Positions 42,452-50,946 of a DNA stretch of 64,000 nt are shown in pieces. The DNA is from PSRF01 sp035457565. Its GTDB lineage: Bacteria; Acidobacteriota; Blastocatellia; Pyrinomonadales; Pyrinomonadaceae. The stretch is taken from contig DATIBJ010000109.1 of assembly GCA_035457565.1 (NCBI GenBank), forward strand, positions 14,011 to 78,010, written 5' to 3'. Under the pieces are notes generated by a model. That model had not been told where the DNA came from and did no database searches. It saw only the letters and a program-made list of their open reading frames with translations. The position numbers and the translations under genes are program-made. Numbering within the stretch: position 1 is the first letter of the stretch; each line of letters starts with the position of its first letter.

Positions 42452-43678
42452 GTGGCGACCATTCGACCGTTCAGCGCTCTTCGTCCACCGCCGCCCCGGG
42501 CCAGAGACGTCTCCAGCGTGCCCTACGACGTTGTAAACACTGAAGAGGCGCGCGCTTTGGCTGCTGGAAACTCCTTCAGCTTTTTGCATGTGTCCCGGCC
42601 TGAGATCGATCTGCCCGACGGAACCGATATTTACAGCGATCAGGTGTATCGCAAAGGCGTTGAGAATTATCAGCGTCTCATTGAAGCGGCGCCTCTGGAA
42701 CGTGAGGCGGCTCCAAGTTTGTATTTGTACCGCCTCGTAATGGGTAATCATTCACAGACGGGATTGGTTGCAGTCAGTTCTATCGACGAATACGACCGCG
42801 ACATAATTCGAAAACACGAACGCACAAGACGAGACAAGGAAGACGATCGAACGCGTCACATGGTGATGCTCCGCGCGCAAACGGGTCCAGTGTTTTTGAC
42901 TTATCGTCGTCGCCCAGAAATTGATGAGCTTGTAGCCACAGAGACCACGAGAGATCCGCTTTTCGATTTCACTTCCGACGATGGAGTGAAACACACGGTG
43001 TGGCGCGTCGTGGATCCAACGCCTTTCGTTGAAGAGTTTGCCAGGGTGCCGTTGACGTATATCGCGGACGGTCACCATCGCGCAGCCAGCGCGAGCCGCG
43101 CTCGCGCCGAACTAAAAGAACAAAGTTTTGCTCATACCGGGAAAGAGAACTACAACTTCTTCCTGACGGTAATCTTTCCCGACTCGCAGCTTCAGATACT
43201 TGCTTACAACCGCGTCGTCAAAGATCTGAATGGACTTTCGAAACAGGAATTTCTTGAGCAGATCCGACGACAGTTTGATGTTTCGGAGAACGCGAGTCCC
43301 GAACCGCCGGCTCGCGGACATTGGAGCGTGTATCTCGATGGCAAGTGGTACGGATTGCAGCTTTCGCCACAGGCAACGCTGCCGTCAGGAACAGTCGGCT
43401 CACTTGATGTCAGCGTTCTTCAGGATCGATTGCTGGCTACGATACTTGGAATCAAAGACGTCCGGACTGACAAGCGAATCGATTTTGTTGGTGGCTTGAG
43501 AGGCACGAAAGAATTAGAGCGACTGGTCAATGAAGGCAAAGCCGCTGTAGCGTTCTCGTTGTTTCCGACAACCGTCGAGCAATTGTTGATGGTTTCTGAT
43601 GCGAACGAGATCATGCCACCCAAATCGACCTGGTTCGAGCCGAAACTGAGAGATGGATTGTTGATACATGAGATCTGA
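42452..43678 (+). CDS. DUF1015 family protein, serine-pathway neighbour
   Basis: The protein has 408 residues from GTG 42452, decided by AGGAGG at 42441-42446. Family motifs are VATIRPFSALRPPPPRARDVSSVPYDVVNTEEARALA, SFLHVSRPEID, YLYRLVMGNHSQTGLVAVSSIDEYDRDIIRKHERTRRDKEDDRTRHM and YIADGHHRAASASRAR. DUF1015 often sits with serA and serC in other phyla, as here (serA follows 96 bases later). Its reaction is not known to me. The conserved His/Arg/Asp clusters suggest an enzyme or phospho-ligand binder. Confidence 0.85.
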   Translation: MATIRPFSALRPPPPRARDVSSVPYDVVNTEEARALAAGNSFSFLHVSRPEIDLPDGTDIYSDQVYRKGVENYQRLIEAAPLEREAAPSLYLYRLVMGNHSQTGLVAVSSIDEYDRDIIRKHERTRRDKEDDRTRHMVMLRAQTGPVFLTYRRRPEIDELVATETTRDPLFDFTSDDGVKHTVWRVVDPTPFVEEFARVPLTYIADGHHRAASASRARAELKEQSFAHTGKENYNFFLTVIFPDSQLQILAYNRVVKDLNGLSKQEFLEQIRRQFDVSENASPEPPARGHWSVYLDGKWYGLQLSPQATLPSGTVGSLDVSVLQDRLLATILGIKDVRTDKRIDFVGGLRGTKELERLVNEGKAAVAFSLFPTTVEQLLMVSDANEIMPPKSTWFEPKLRDGLLIHEI

Positions 43679-43750
43679 GATCGAAATTTTGAGATCTGAA
43701 AGTTGAGATCTGAGATCTGAGATCTAAGATCTGAAATTTGAGATTTGACA
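43677..43750. repeat. GAGATCT tandem array
   Basis: The units GAGATCT, GAGATCG, TGAGATC and AGATCTG repeat at about 7-8 base steps through this stretch, with variants ending in GAAATTTGAGATTTGA. It sits between DUF1015 and serA and resembles the GATTG-type arrays in style but not in sequence. It overlaps the last codon of DUF1015. Confidence 0.65.
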
Positions 43751-43774
43751 CAAAGCGCCAAACCCACATGAGAT

Positions 43775-44980
43775 ATGCGAGTCTTAATCGCTGACAAATT
43801 CGAACAGTCTGGCCGCGACGGGCTGGAGAGTCTCGGTTGCCAGGTGTCATACCAACCTGACGCAAAGGACGACAGTCTGGTCGCTGCCATCACAAACAGT
43901 GCTCCCGACGTTCTGGTTGTGCGCGGCACTAAAGTAACTGAGCCGATGCTTGATGCTGGACCCATCAAGCTCGTTGTTCGCGCAGGTGCGGGATACAACA
44001 CCATCGATGTCTTAGCCGCCTCTAAGCGCGGCATCTACGTCTCAAACTGTCCCGGCAAGAATTCAATAGCCGTTGCCGAGCTGGCGTTCGCTTTGATCCT
44101 CGCGCTTGATCGCCGGATTGCTGATAACGTCATCGCTCTTCGCCAGGGCCAATGGAACAAAAAAGAGTTTTCCAAAGCGCGTGGTCTGTTCGGTCGGACG
44201 CTCGGTCTAATCGGTGTCGGAAAGATTGGGCAGGAAATGATTCCACGCGCGCGCGCCTTTGGAATGCCGGTTGTGGCCTGGAGTCGTAGCTTGACGTCCG
44301 AACGCGCCGCACATCTTGGAGTCGAATACCAACAGACGCCACTGGACGTTGCTCGCTCGGCGGATATTGTTAGTGTCCACTTAGCTTTGAAACCTGAAAC
44401 GCGTGGCCTGATCGGCGCCGACTTCTTCAATGCAATGAAGGAAGGCAGTTACTTCATCAACACTGCACGAGGCGATGTCGTCGATCAAAGCGCCCTGGCC
44501 GCGGCGATGAAGACGCGCGGTATTCGCGCGGGACTCGATGTTTTTGCCGTCGAGCCGACTAGTGGCACCGCCGAGTTTGGGGACGAGATCGCTAAAGAAG
44601 TAAATCTCTACGGCACTCACCATATCGGCGCTTCCACCGATCAAGCTCAGGAAGCAATCGCGACTGAAACTGTGCGCATCGTCCGTGAATTCAAAGAAAC
44701 CGGCAAAGTGCCGAACGTTGTGAACCTCTCTCAACAATCTCCTGCGACCTATCGTCTCGTCGTTCGTCATCTTGATCGCCCGGGTGTACTCGCTGGAGTG
44801 CTCGATGCAATCAAGGCTGAACAGATTAACGTTCAGGAGATGGAAAACATCGTGTTCGAAGGGGCCGCCGCTGCCGTCGCCCGCATCAACCTCGACAATG
44901 CACCCTCCGCCGGAATGCTGAATAAGTTGCGCTCCGAGAGCACCGACATACTTGAGTTGAATCTCATTCAGCTCCGCTAG
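43775..44980 (+). CDS. serA: D-3-phosphoglycerate dehydrogenase
   Basis: The 401-residue protein converts 3-phosphoglycerate to 3-phosphohydroxypyruvate, the first step of serine synthesis. The substrate domain has VRGTKVTEPMLDAGPIKLVVRAGAGYNTIDV. The NAD Rossmann fold has LGLIGVGKIGQEMIPRARAFGM, then FINTARGDVVDQSALAAAM, GLDVFAVEP and the catalytic-His region THHIGAST. A C-terminal ACT domain (about 325-401: LVVRHLDRPGVLAGVLDAIKAEQINVQEMENI) suggests serine feedback. The enzyme is the short bacterial type without the extra ASB domain. An SDR gene and serC follow. Confidence 0.93.
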   Translation: MRVLIADKFEQSGRDGLESLGCQVSYQPDAKDDSLVAAITNSAPDVLVVRGTKVTEPMLDAGPIKLVVRAGAGYNTIDVLAASKRGIYVSNCPGKNSIAVAELAFALILALDRRIADNVIALRQGQWNKKEFSKARGLFGRTLGLIGVGKIGQEMIPRARAFGMPVVAWSRSLTSERAAHLGVEYQQTPLDVARSADIVSVHLALKPETRGLIGADFFNAMKEGSYFINTARGDVVDQSALAAAMKTRGIRAGLDVFAVEPTSGTAEFGDEIAKEVNLYGTHHIGASTDQAQEAIATETVRIVREFKETGKVPNVVNLSQQSPATYRLVVRHLDRPGVLAGVLDAIKAEQINVQEMENIVFEGAAAAVARINLDNAPSAGMLNKLRSESTDILELNLIQLR

Positions 44981-44983
44981 GCG

Positions 44984-45760
44984 ATGAACACAACTCTTAT
45001 CACAGGAAGTTCGAGCGGTATCGGGGCGGCGTTCGCACGCAAGCTCGCGAGGCGCGGAAGAAATGTTTTGTTGGTTGCGCGTTCAGAAGACCAGCTAATC
45101 ACGCTGTGTAACGAGTTGGGAAGAATCAGCGGCGTTCGCGCTCAATACTTCGCGATCGATTTGACCGAGCCTGACACCAGTAAGCGACTCTTTGAAGAAA
45201 CCCGTAAACGCCAACTCGAGATTGACATGCTCGTCAACAACGCCGGCTTCGGTTCGATGGGCGACTTCGCGCGTCTCGATCTGGAAAACGAGTTGAGGAT
45301 GATCGACCTGAACGTCAGAAGTGTTGTCGAGTTGACGCATCGTTTTCTAGCGCCGATGCGCGAAAGAAAGCAGGGCACGATTATCAACGTGGCCTCGACC
45401 GCCGGTTTCCAAGCCGTGCCCTTCATGGCCACTTATGCCGCGACGAAAGCATTTGTGCTTTCGTTTTCAGAGGCTCTGTGGGAAGAGAATAGAAAACACG
45501 GTATTCATGTCATGGCGCTGTGTCCCGGTGTTACCGAAACCAATTTCTTTCAAGCATCTAAGATGGACCATCCACCGATGCGCACGATACAAACACCCGA
45601 AGAGGTGGTTGATGTTGCGCTGCGCGGACTCGCACGCGGCAGGAGCAGCGTTATTTCCGGCTGGACCAACTACCTGATGGTTGAAACCGAGCGACTTTTT
45701 CCAAGATCAGCGGTCATTAAGTTGACTGGCAGAGCGCTTCGCTCTCGTTTCGAAGAATGA
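44984..45760 (+). CDS. Short-chain dehydrogenase/reductase (DltE-like)
   Basis: The 258-residue classical SDR has the cofactor motif TGSSSGIGAAFARKLARRG with an Arg after the second strand (VARSE) that favours NADP. It also has NNAGFG, the Ser in NVASTAGFQ, and the catalytic YAATKAF. Its last 50 residues (VDVALRGLARGRSSVISGWTNYLMVETERLFPRSAV) resemble DltE/YqjQ-type SDRs of unknown substrate. It starts four bases after the serA stop and precedes serC, so it is in the serine operon, perhaps only by chance. Serine dehydrogenase (YdfG-like) activity would be a possible link. Confidence 0.85.
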   Translation: MNTTLITGSSSGIGAAFARKLARRGRNVLLVARSEDQLITLCNELGRISGVRAQYFAIDLTEPDTSKRLFEETRKRQLEIDMLVNNAGFGSMGDFARLDLENELRMIDLNVRSVVELTHRFLAPMRERKQGTIINVASTAGFQAVPFMATYAATKAFVLSFSEALWEENRKHGIHVMALCPGVTETNFFQASKMDHPPMRTIQTPEEVVDVALRGLARGRSSVISGWTNYLMVETERLFPRSAVIKLTGRALRSRFEE

Positions 45761-45800
45761 TGGCCTAAGTAAGAGTTATCAAGTTCAAATCGGAGGCTTT

Positions 45801-46886
45801 ATGACAGAACGCATTTTTAATTTCAGTGCCGGTCCGGCAGTTTTGCCAGTTCCCGTGCTCGAAGAGGCTCAACGCGATCTACTAAGCTTGCCGGGTGTGG
45901 GAATGTCGGTGATGGAGATCAGCCATCGCTCGAAAACGTTTGACGAGATCATTAGTAAAGCCGAATCCGGATTGCGTGAGTTGTTGGGTATCCCCACGAA
46001 TTATCACGTGCTGTTTCTGCAGGGCGGCGCGAGCTTGCAGTTTTCGATGGTGCCGATGAATCTTTTGCCGGCCGACGGAAGTGCCGACTATATCCTTACG
46101 GGTAGTTGGGGAAAGAAAGCAGTGAAGGAGGCAAAGCGAGTCGGAGCTGTTAACGTCGCAGCTACGATGGCAGATGGAGGCTTCACTCGCACTCCCGCAC
46201 AGGATGAACTGCAACTCAATCCGAGCGCTGCTTACGTTCATATCACGACGAACGAAACGATCGAGGGAGTTGAATGGAAGAGCGAACCTGAAGTCGGTTC
46301 GGTGCCGTTGGTCGCTGATGCCTCTTCCGACATTCTGTCGCACAGAATTCCGGTCGAGAAGTACGGGCTGATTTACGCAGGAGCGCAGAAGAACATGGGT
46401 CCAAGCGGTGTGACGCTTGTGGTCATTCGCGACGATCTATTGCAGCGCATTCCTGATGGCCTTCACACGATGCTCGACTATCGCACTCACACCGAAAACA
46501 AATCACTCTACAACACACCGAACACCTGGGGCATTTACATTCTGGGACTCGTTTGCAAATGGGTTAAAGACAAAGGCGGCCTCGCTGCTTTGGAAAAGGA
46601 AACGGTAGAAAAGGCTCGGCTGCTCTACGACGCCATCGATGCGACGACTTTTTATCGCGGCCATGCAGATCCGGATTGTCGCTCGATAATGAACGTAACG
46701 TTTCGGCTGCCATCAGAGGAACTAGAGAAGAAGTTTACTGCAGAGGCGACGGCTCAGGGTCTGGATGGACTGAAGGGACATCGTTCGGTCGGTGGTATTC
46801 GTGCGTCAATTTACAACGCGTTTCCGCGAGCTGGTGTCGAAGCGCTGGTTTCGTTTATGCGCGACTTCGAGCGGGGAAATGGGTGA
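45801..46886 (+). CDS. serC: Phosphoserine aminotransferase
   Basis: The 361-residue PLP enzyme carries the SerC signatures FNFSAGPAVLPVPVLEEAQRDL, GMSVMEISHRSKTF, LFLQGGASLQFSMVPMNLL, TGSWGKKAVKEAK, VADASSDILSHRIPVEKYGLIYAGAQKNMGPSGVTLVVIR with the PLP-binding Lys in AGAQKNMGP, and TPNTWGIY. It transaminates phosphohydroxypyruvate with glutamate. An AGG-containing GGAGG ribosome site (45792-45796) precedes the ATG. No serB phosphatase is seen nearby. A perfect hairpin follows the gene. Confidence 0.95.
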   Translation: MTERIFNFSAGPAVLPVPVLEEAQRDLLSLPGVGMSVMEISHRSKTFDEIISKAESGLRELLGIPTNYHVLFLQGGASLQFSMVPMNLLPADGSADYILTGSWGKKAVKEAKRVGAVNVAATMADGGFTRTPAQDELQLNPSAAYVHITTNETIEGVEWKSEPEVGSVPLVADASSDILSHRIPVEKYGLIYAGAQKNMGPSGVTLVVIRDDLLQRIPDGLHTMLDYRTHTENKSLYNTPNTWGIYILGLVCKWVKDKGGLAALEKETVEKARLLYDAIDATTFYRGHADPDCRSIMNVTFRLPSEELEKKFTAEATAQGLDGLKGHRSVGGIRASIYNAFPRAGVEALVSFMRDFERGNG

Positions 46887-46904
46887 GCGACGCGGCGATT
46901 GCTA

Positions 46905-46943
46905 CAGTGGCAAAACAGTCAGTACCGGACTGTTTTGCCACTG
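46905..46943. repeat. Perfect 16-bp hairpin (CAGTGGCAAAACAGTC)
   Basis: Positions 46905-46920 and 46928-46943 are exact complements around a 7-base loop. Lying 18 bases after serC and before rluD, it could attenuate or end transcription, but it lacks a trailing T-run. Confidence 0.7.
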
Positions 46944-46976
46944 AGTTGAGCATTAACGAATCGGCGACCGCGCTTC

Positions 46977-47948
46977 ATGACACAAGGTCAGTCTCAACAA
47001 AACGAGTTCCTCACGTTCAAGGTAGATTCTGAAAGTGCTGGAACGCGTCTCGATACGTATCTCGCGGCCAGGATACCTGACTGGAGTCGAGCGAGATTAC
47101 AGCGGTTGATCGACGGTGAAGATGTGTTGGTCAACTCAAAACCTGCAAGGCCTTCCTACAAGCTACGTGGCGGCGATGAAGTCGAAATCGAACTGATCGC
47201 TTCTGCTTCCACTGCTTTCACACCCGAAGACATACCTCTCGAGATAATTTACGAAGACGATTGTATTGCTGTAGTTAACAAGCCCGCAGGATTGGTGGTT
47301 CATCCCGCAGCCGGAGTTCATTCTGGTACTCTTGCGAATGCTCTCGCATTCCACTTCCAGGAACTGCCGGCAACTGGGGAGATGCCGCGTCCTGGTATTG
47401 TGCATCGACTGGATCGGGGTACCTCGGGATTGCTGGTTGTTGCGAAAACTGATTCAGCGCTCGAGAGACTCGCTGATCAGTTTCGCGATCGAACCGTGTT
47501 CAAGTCTTACGTAGCGCTCGTTCATGGTCGCGTCGAAAGTGAAACCGGCAAAATCGATCAACCACTTGCACGGGATCCAGGTAATCGAACGCGAATGGCG
47601 GTAGTTAAAGGAGGACGTCAGGCGATCTCGCTCTTTCGCGTTCGTCGCCGGTACCAGCGTTTCACGTTGTTAGATGTGGAATTGAAAACAGGACGAACGC
47701 ATCAGATTCGCGTTCATCTTTCATGGCGCAAACATCCGGTAGTGGGCGATGAAACCTATGGCGGGGGCCGAGACAATTCAGTGCAGGAGCCAAAACTGCG
47801 CGCTCGTATTCGGAATCTGGGTCGCCACTTCCTGCACGCGGAGAAGCTCGCCTTTGTTCATCCAGTTGCAGGAACGCAGATGCATTTCACTGCGCCGTTA
47901 CCGTCGGAATTAACGGAGCTGTTGAGTGATTTAGAAGAGCGTGTGTGA
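46977..47948 (+). CDS. rluD: RluD-like 23S rRNA pseudouridine synthase
   Basis: The 323-residue protein has an N-terminal S4 domain (GTRLDTYLAARIPDWSRARLQRLIDGEDVLVNSKPARPSYKLRGGDEVEIEL) and a RluA-family catalytic domain. The catalytic region is VHRLDRGTSGLLVVAKTD with the catalytic Asp in HRLDRGTSG. RTHQIRVHLSWRKHPVVGDETYGG and FLHAEKLAFVHPV follow. This matches RluD, which makes pseudouridines in helix 69 of 23S rRNA. RluC is the alternative. Confidence 0.9.
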   Translation: MTQGQSQQNEFLTFKVDSESAGTRLDTYLAARIPDWSRARLQRLIDGEDVLVNSKPARPSYKLRGGDEVEIELIASASTAFTPEDIPLEIIYEDDCIAVVNKPAGLVVHPAAGVHSGTLANALAFHFQELPATGEMPRPGIVHRLDRGTSGLLVVAKTDSALERLADQFRDRTVFKSYVALVHGRVESETGKIDQPLARDPGNRTRMAVVKGGRQAISLFRVRRRYQRFTLLDVELKTGRTHQIRVHLSWRKHPVVGDETYGGGRDNSVQEPKLRARIRNLGRHFLHAEKLAFVHPVAGTQMHFTAPLPSELTELLSDLEERV

Positions 47949-48040
47949 GTTACCCTTGGTCCAAACGGCATTGACTTCAGCGTGATAATTGATCCAGCCG
48001 TGGCATGATGCCCTTCCAATATGGGCTAGTCAGCTCTTCC

Positions 48041-48180
48041 TCAAAAGTCGATTGGGCGGTAACAAGTTTCGTGTTTAGTTCGTCTGACTTCGTGGAGCGT
48101 TCCTTTTGTCCCCACAAAAACAAGATGATCCACAAAGTCACACGAACCAACACGAATGTAACTTTTGAGGCAAGGCCGGG
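48041..48180. repeat. GTGACTTCGTGGATC inverted-repeat family, copy 2 (reversed)
   Basis: The hairpin pairs about 48067-48102 (CGTGTTTAGTTCGTCTGACT) with about 48124-48162 (CACAAAGTCACACGAACC), framed by CCTCAAAAGTC at the left and CTTTTGAGGCAAGGC at the right. It ends at the stop codon of the hybrid kinase gene. It relates to the elements at 38606-38790 and 54809-54983 but stands in the opposite sense. Confidence 0.75.
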
Positions 48181-50946
48181 CTAGTTTGCCCCAGAGTTTC
48201 CGTTCTTTTTGGTGAGTCTTTTTACGGCAGCGAGAAGTTGGTCGATGTCGAGAGGTTTGGTGAAGTGCTCGGCAAAGCCCTCGTCCTGAGCTCGTTTCAC
48301 GTCAGAAATTCTGCCGAATCCGGTCAAAGCAAGCGCTGGCACATGCTTCATCGATGGAACCTGCCGGAGCTGTCTGAGCAATTGGTAGCCGTCCATTTCA
48401 GGCATTGAGATGTCTGAGATGACGAGGTCAAACGTGTTATCCGCGGCTAGTTTGATCGCCTCCCGACCACTGCGCGCTGTTTGAACGAAAGCACCTTCCA
48501 TTTGCAGAAGCCGGCTGAGCATTTCAGTCGTCTCACGAGAATCGTCCACAACGAGGATCAGCTTGTGTTTCAGGATGTCGTCAGGTGCACGCGTCACAGT
48601 CGATTGAGACGATACCGGAAGGTTATATAGCGGAAGCCAGACGGTGAACCTCGAGCCTTTTCCTGCCCCTTCCGACTCGGCCTTAACTCCCCCACCATGC
48701 AATTCGGCAAGTTGTTTGACCAGCGCCAGTCCGATTCCTAATCCACCCTGTCGTCGAGAACTGCTCGCATCGGCCTGGCGAAAGATCTCAAATACGTGCG
48801 GTAGAAACTCCGGCGGTATTCCCTGGCCGGTGTCAGCAACTCTCAATATCGCTTCATCTGCATTTTCACTCAGTGAAATCGTGATATCGCCGCCGGTCGG
48901 CGTGAACTTCACAGCGTTGTTCAGCAGGTTCCAGACGATCTGACCGAGCCGCACCGGATCGCCGTCGACGACAAGTGATTCTTTCGGCGCAATCAATTTA
49001 AGGGAAATGTTCTTAGCCTCAGCTTCTGTCCGCACTGTTTCAATGGCGTCACCGACGATCGTCGAAAGCGAGACCGATTGACGTGCAATCGCGAGTTTGC
49101 CCATCTGCAAGCGCGACAGGTCAAGCAGGTCAGACACAAGTTGTGATTGTGCGAGCGCATTGCGCCGGATGACCTCGGCGGCTTTTCCGACGAAACTGTT
49201 CTTCGTCTCTTCTCCGCGGCGCAGGATTTCCGCGTAACCTATCACCACGTTGAGGGGATTGCGTAACTCGTGCGACAGCGTTGCAAGAAATTCATCTTTG
49301 AGGCGGTTTGCTGCTTCCGCCTCCAGGCGCGCCAGTTGTTCACTTTCGAGTAGTCGTTGTCGTTCTGCTTCAGCGCGTTTTGCTTCGGTGACGTCGAACG
49401 ACACTCCGACAACCCCAATTAATTCCCCTTTCTCACTAAAGATCGGGGAATCGGTAATTGCGGCGAGGAATTCTGAGCCGTCGCGACGCTGCACGATCAT
49501 TTCACCGGACCAGCTTTGGCCTTCACGTAATTGTTCCATGATGAGCGCAGCGTGATCCTTTGAGGACAATGCCGGTACTACTTCTACGATGTCGGCGCCC
49601 ATTACTTCCTGAGACGTCCAGCCGTAAAGGTGCTCGGCAAACGAGTTCCAGTAAGTGATTCTGCCGTTCAGATCGGTGGCGACAACCGCTTCCTCAACTG
49701 CGTCAAGCAGGCTCGCCTGGAACTGTATTGCTTCTTGAGCCCGTTTTTGTTCTGTGATGTTGCGAGCAATCTTTGCGGCAGCGATGATCACACCGGATTC
49801 ATCTCGGATTGGCGACACGCTCAATGAGATGTCGATGAGCGTTCCGTCTTTTCGCTTTCGTTTGGTTTCATAGTGCTCGACAGCGCGTCCGGAGCGAATG
49901 CGCGACAGAATCGCAGGTTCTTCATTGAAACGGCCTTCAGGTATCAGAATAGTTATGGGCTTGCCGATGACTTCATCCGCCGTGTAACCGAAGAGTTGTT
50001 GAGCACCGCGGTTCCAGGTGCTGATGATGCCGTTGAGATCTTTGCTGACGATGGCATCTTCTGACGATTCGACGATGGACGCGAGGAAGCGCCTGCTTGC
50101 CTCGGCGTCTTTCCGTTCGGTTATGTCGCGTAGGTAAACCGACAGCCCACTTTGTGACGGATAAAGATGAGCTTCAAACCAAGTGTTGGGGAAGGCCGTC
50201 CAAGCTACTTCTGAATGCACTGGTACATTCTTCTCGTTCGCCTTCAGAAAGCTCTCGTAAAGAGGCGAATCCGCCGAGGTAGGAAACAGTTTCCAGATTA
50301 CTTTGCCGATCAACTCATCGCGTGTTTTTCCGAACCTCAACTCAGCCTGCCGGTTGATATCAACAAACCGCCACTCCTTATCAATTGAGAAGTAGAGGTC
50401 AGTGATACTTTCCAGGATGCGACTAATGCGTGCTCGTGATGCGCGCAGAGCCTGCAACGTTTCGCGGCGTTCGCGATTTGCGATGCCTAGATCGACTTCA
50501 TAGAGCCGCGCGTTTCGAAGGGCGATCGCTGCTTGATCAGCGAGCGCCGACAACTGCCAGTTTTCGTCTTCACCGATTGGTGATTGCCGCGCAATTACAA
50601 GCAGACCATCAAGTGAATCGTTGTCGATAATTGGGACTGGCGTGAGGGTATGGGTCGAACTAAGGCGCAACAGATCGCGCAACTCTTTGATTACATCTTC
50701 TTCCAGACGACCCGCAAACGATCGAATCAGATCATCGTCAACACCGTCCGAGGCGCGTATGCGAAGGAGTCCGTCTTCATCGATGAGAAGCACCAGGCTG
50801 ATATCGGCATCGATCAGTTGGCGCGCGTTCGTGGCGATGAGGTTAAGAACTTGATCGAAATTGAGCGACGTCGTTATCGCACGATTGATCTCAGCCAGGC
50901 GTTTGGACGGGTCTTTCTTAATCGGATTTACGTCCGTTTTCAGCAT
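48181..50946 (-). CDS. Hybrid histidine kinase (GAF-PASx3-HisKA-HATPase-REC) of the KaiC-like operon
   Basis: The protein has 921 residues and no membrane segment. A GAF domain (about 20-160) leads, then three PAS domains (about 170-290, 295-420 and 420-540), HisKA with ATLSHELRNPLNVVIGYAEIL (about 565-630), HATPase (VWNLLNNAVKFTP, RVADTGQGIP, GGLGIGLALVKQL) and a C-terminal receiver with DLVISDISMPEMDG and FTKPLD. Its layout (GAF, kinase, receiver) recalls the cyanobacterial clock kinase CikA, with PAS domains added. The start overlaps the KaiC-like stop by one base (TAATG), so it is translationally coupled. Confidence 0.9.
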   Translation of the reverse strand: MLKTDVNPIKKDPSKRLAEINRAITTSLNFDQVLNLIATNARQLIDADISLVLLIDEDGLLRIRASDGVDDDLIRSFAGRLEEDVIKELRDLLRLSSTHTLTPVPIIDNDSLDGLLVIARQSPIGEDENWQLSALADQAAIALRNARLYEVDLGIANRERRETLQALRASRARISRILESITDLYFSIDKEWRFVDINRQAELRFGKTRDELIGKVIWKLFPTSADSPLYESFLKANEKNVPVHSEVAWTAFPNTWFEAHLYPSQSGLSVYLRDITERKDAEASRRFLASIVESSEDAIVSKDLNGIISTWNRGAQQLFGYTADEVIGKPITILIPEGRFNEEPAILSRIRSGRAVEHYETKRKRKDGTLIDISLSVSPIRDESGVIIAAAKIARNITEQKRAQEAIQFQASLLDAVEEAVVATDLNGRITYWNSFAEHLYGWTSQEVMGADIVEVVPALSSKDHAALIMEQLREGQSWSGEMIVQRRDGSEFLAAITDSPIFSEKGELIGVVGVSFDVTEAKRAEAERQRLLESEQLARLEAEAANRLKDEFLATLSHELRNPLNVVIGYAEILRRGEETKNSFVGKAAEVIRRNALAQSQLVSDLLDLSRLQMGKLAIARQSVSLSTIVGDAIETVRTEAEAKNISLKLIAPKESLVVDGDPVRLGQIVWNLLNNAVKFTPTGGDITISLSENADEAILRVADTGQGIPPEFLPHVFEIFRQADASSSRRQGGLGIGLALVKQLAELHGGGVKAESEGAGKGSRFTVWLPLYNLPVSSQSTVTRAPDDILKHKLILVVDDSRETTEMLSRLLQMEGAFVQTARSGREAIKLAADNTFDLVISDISMPEMDGYQLLRQLRQVPSMKHVPALALTGFGRISDVKRAQDEGFAEHFTKPLDIDQLLAAVKRLTKKNGNSGAN

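Noticed and set aside
46905..46943. Standard intrinsic terminator after serC
   Set aside because: The stem is perfect, but no T-run follows on either strand, so it is recorded only as a hairpin repeat.
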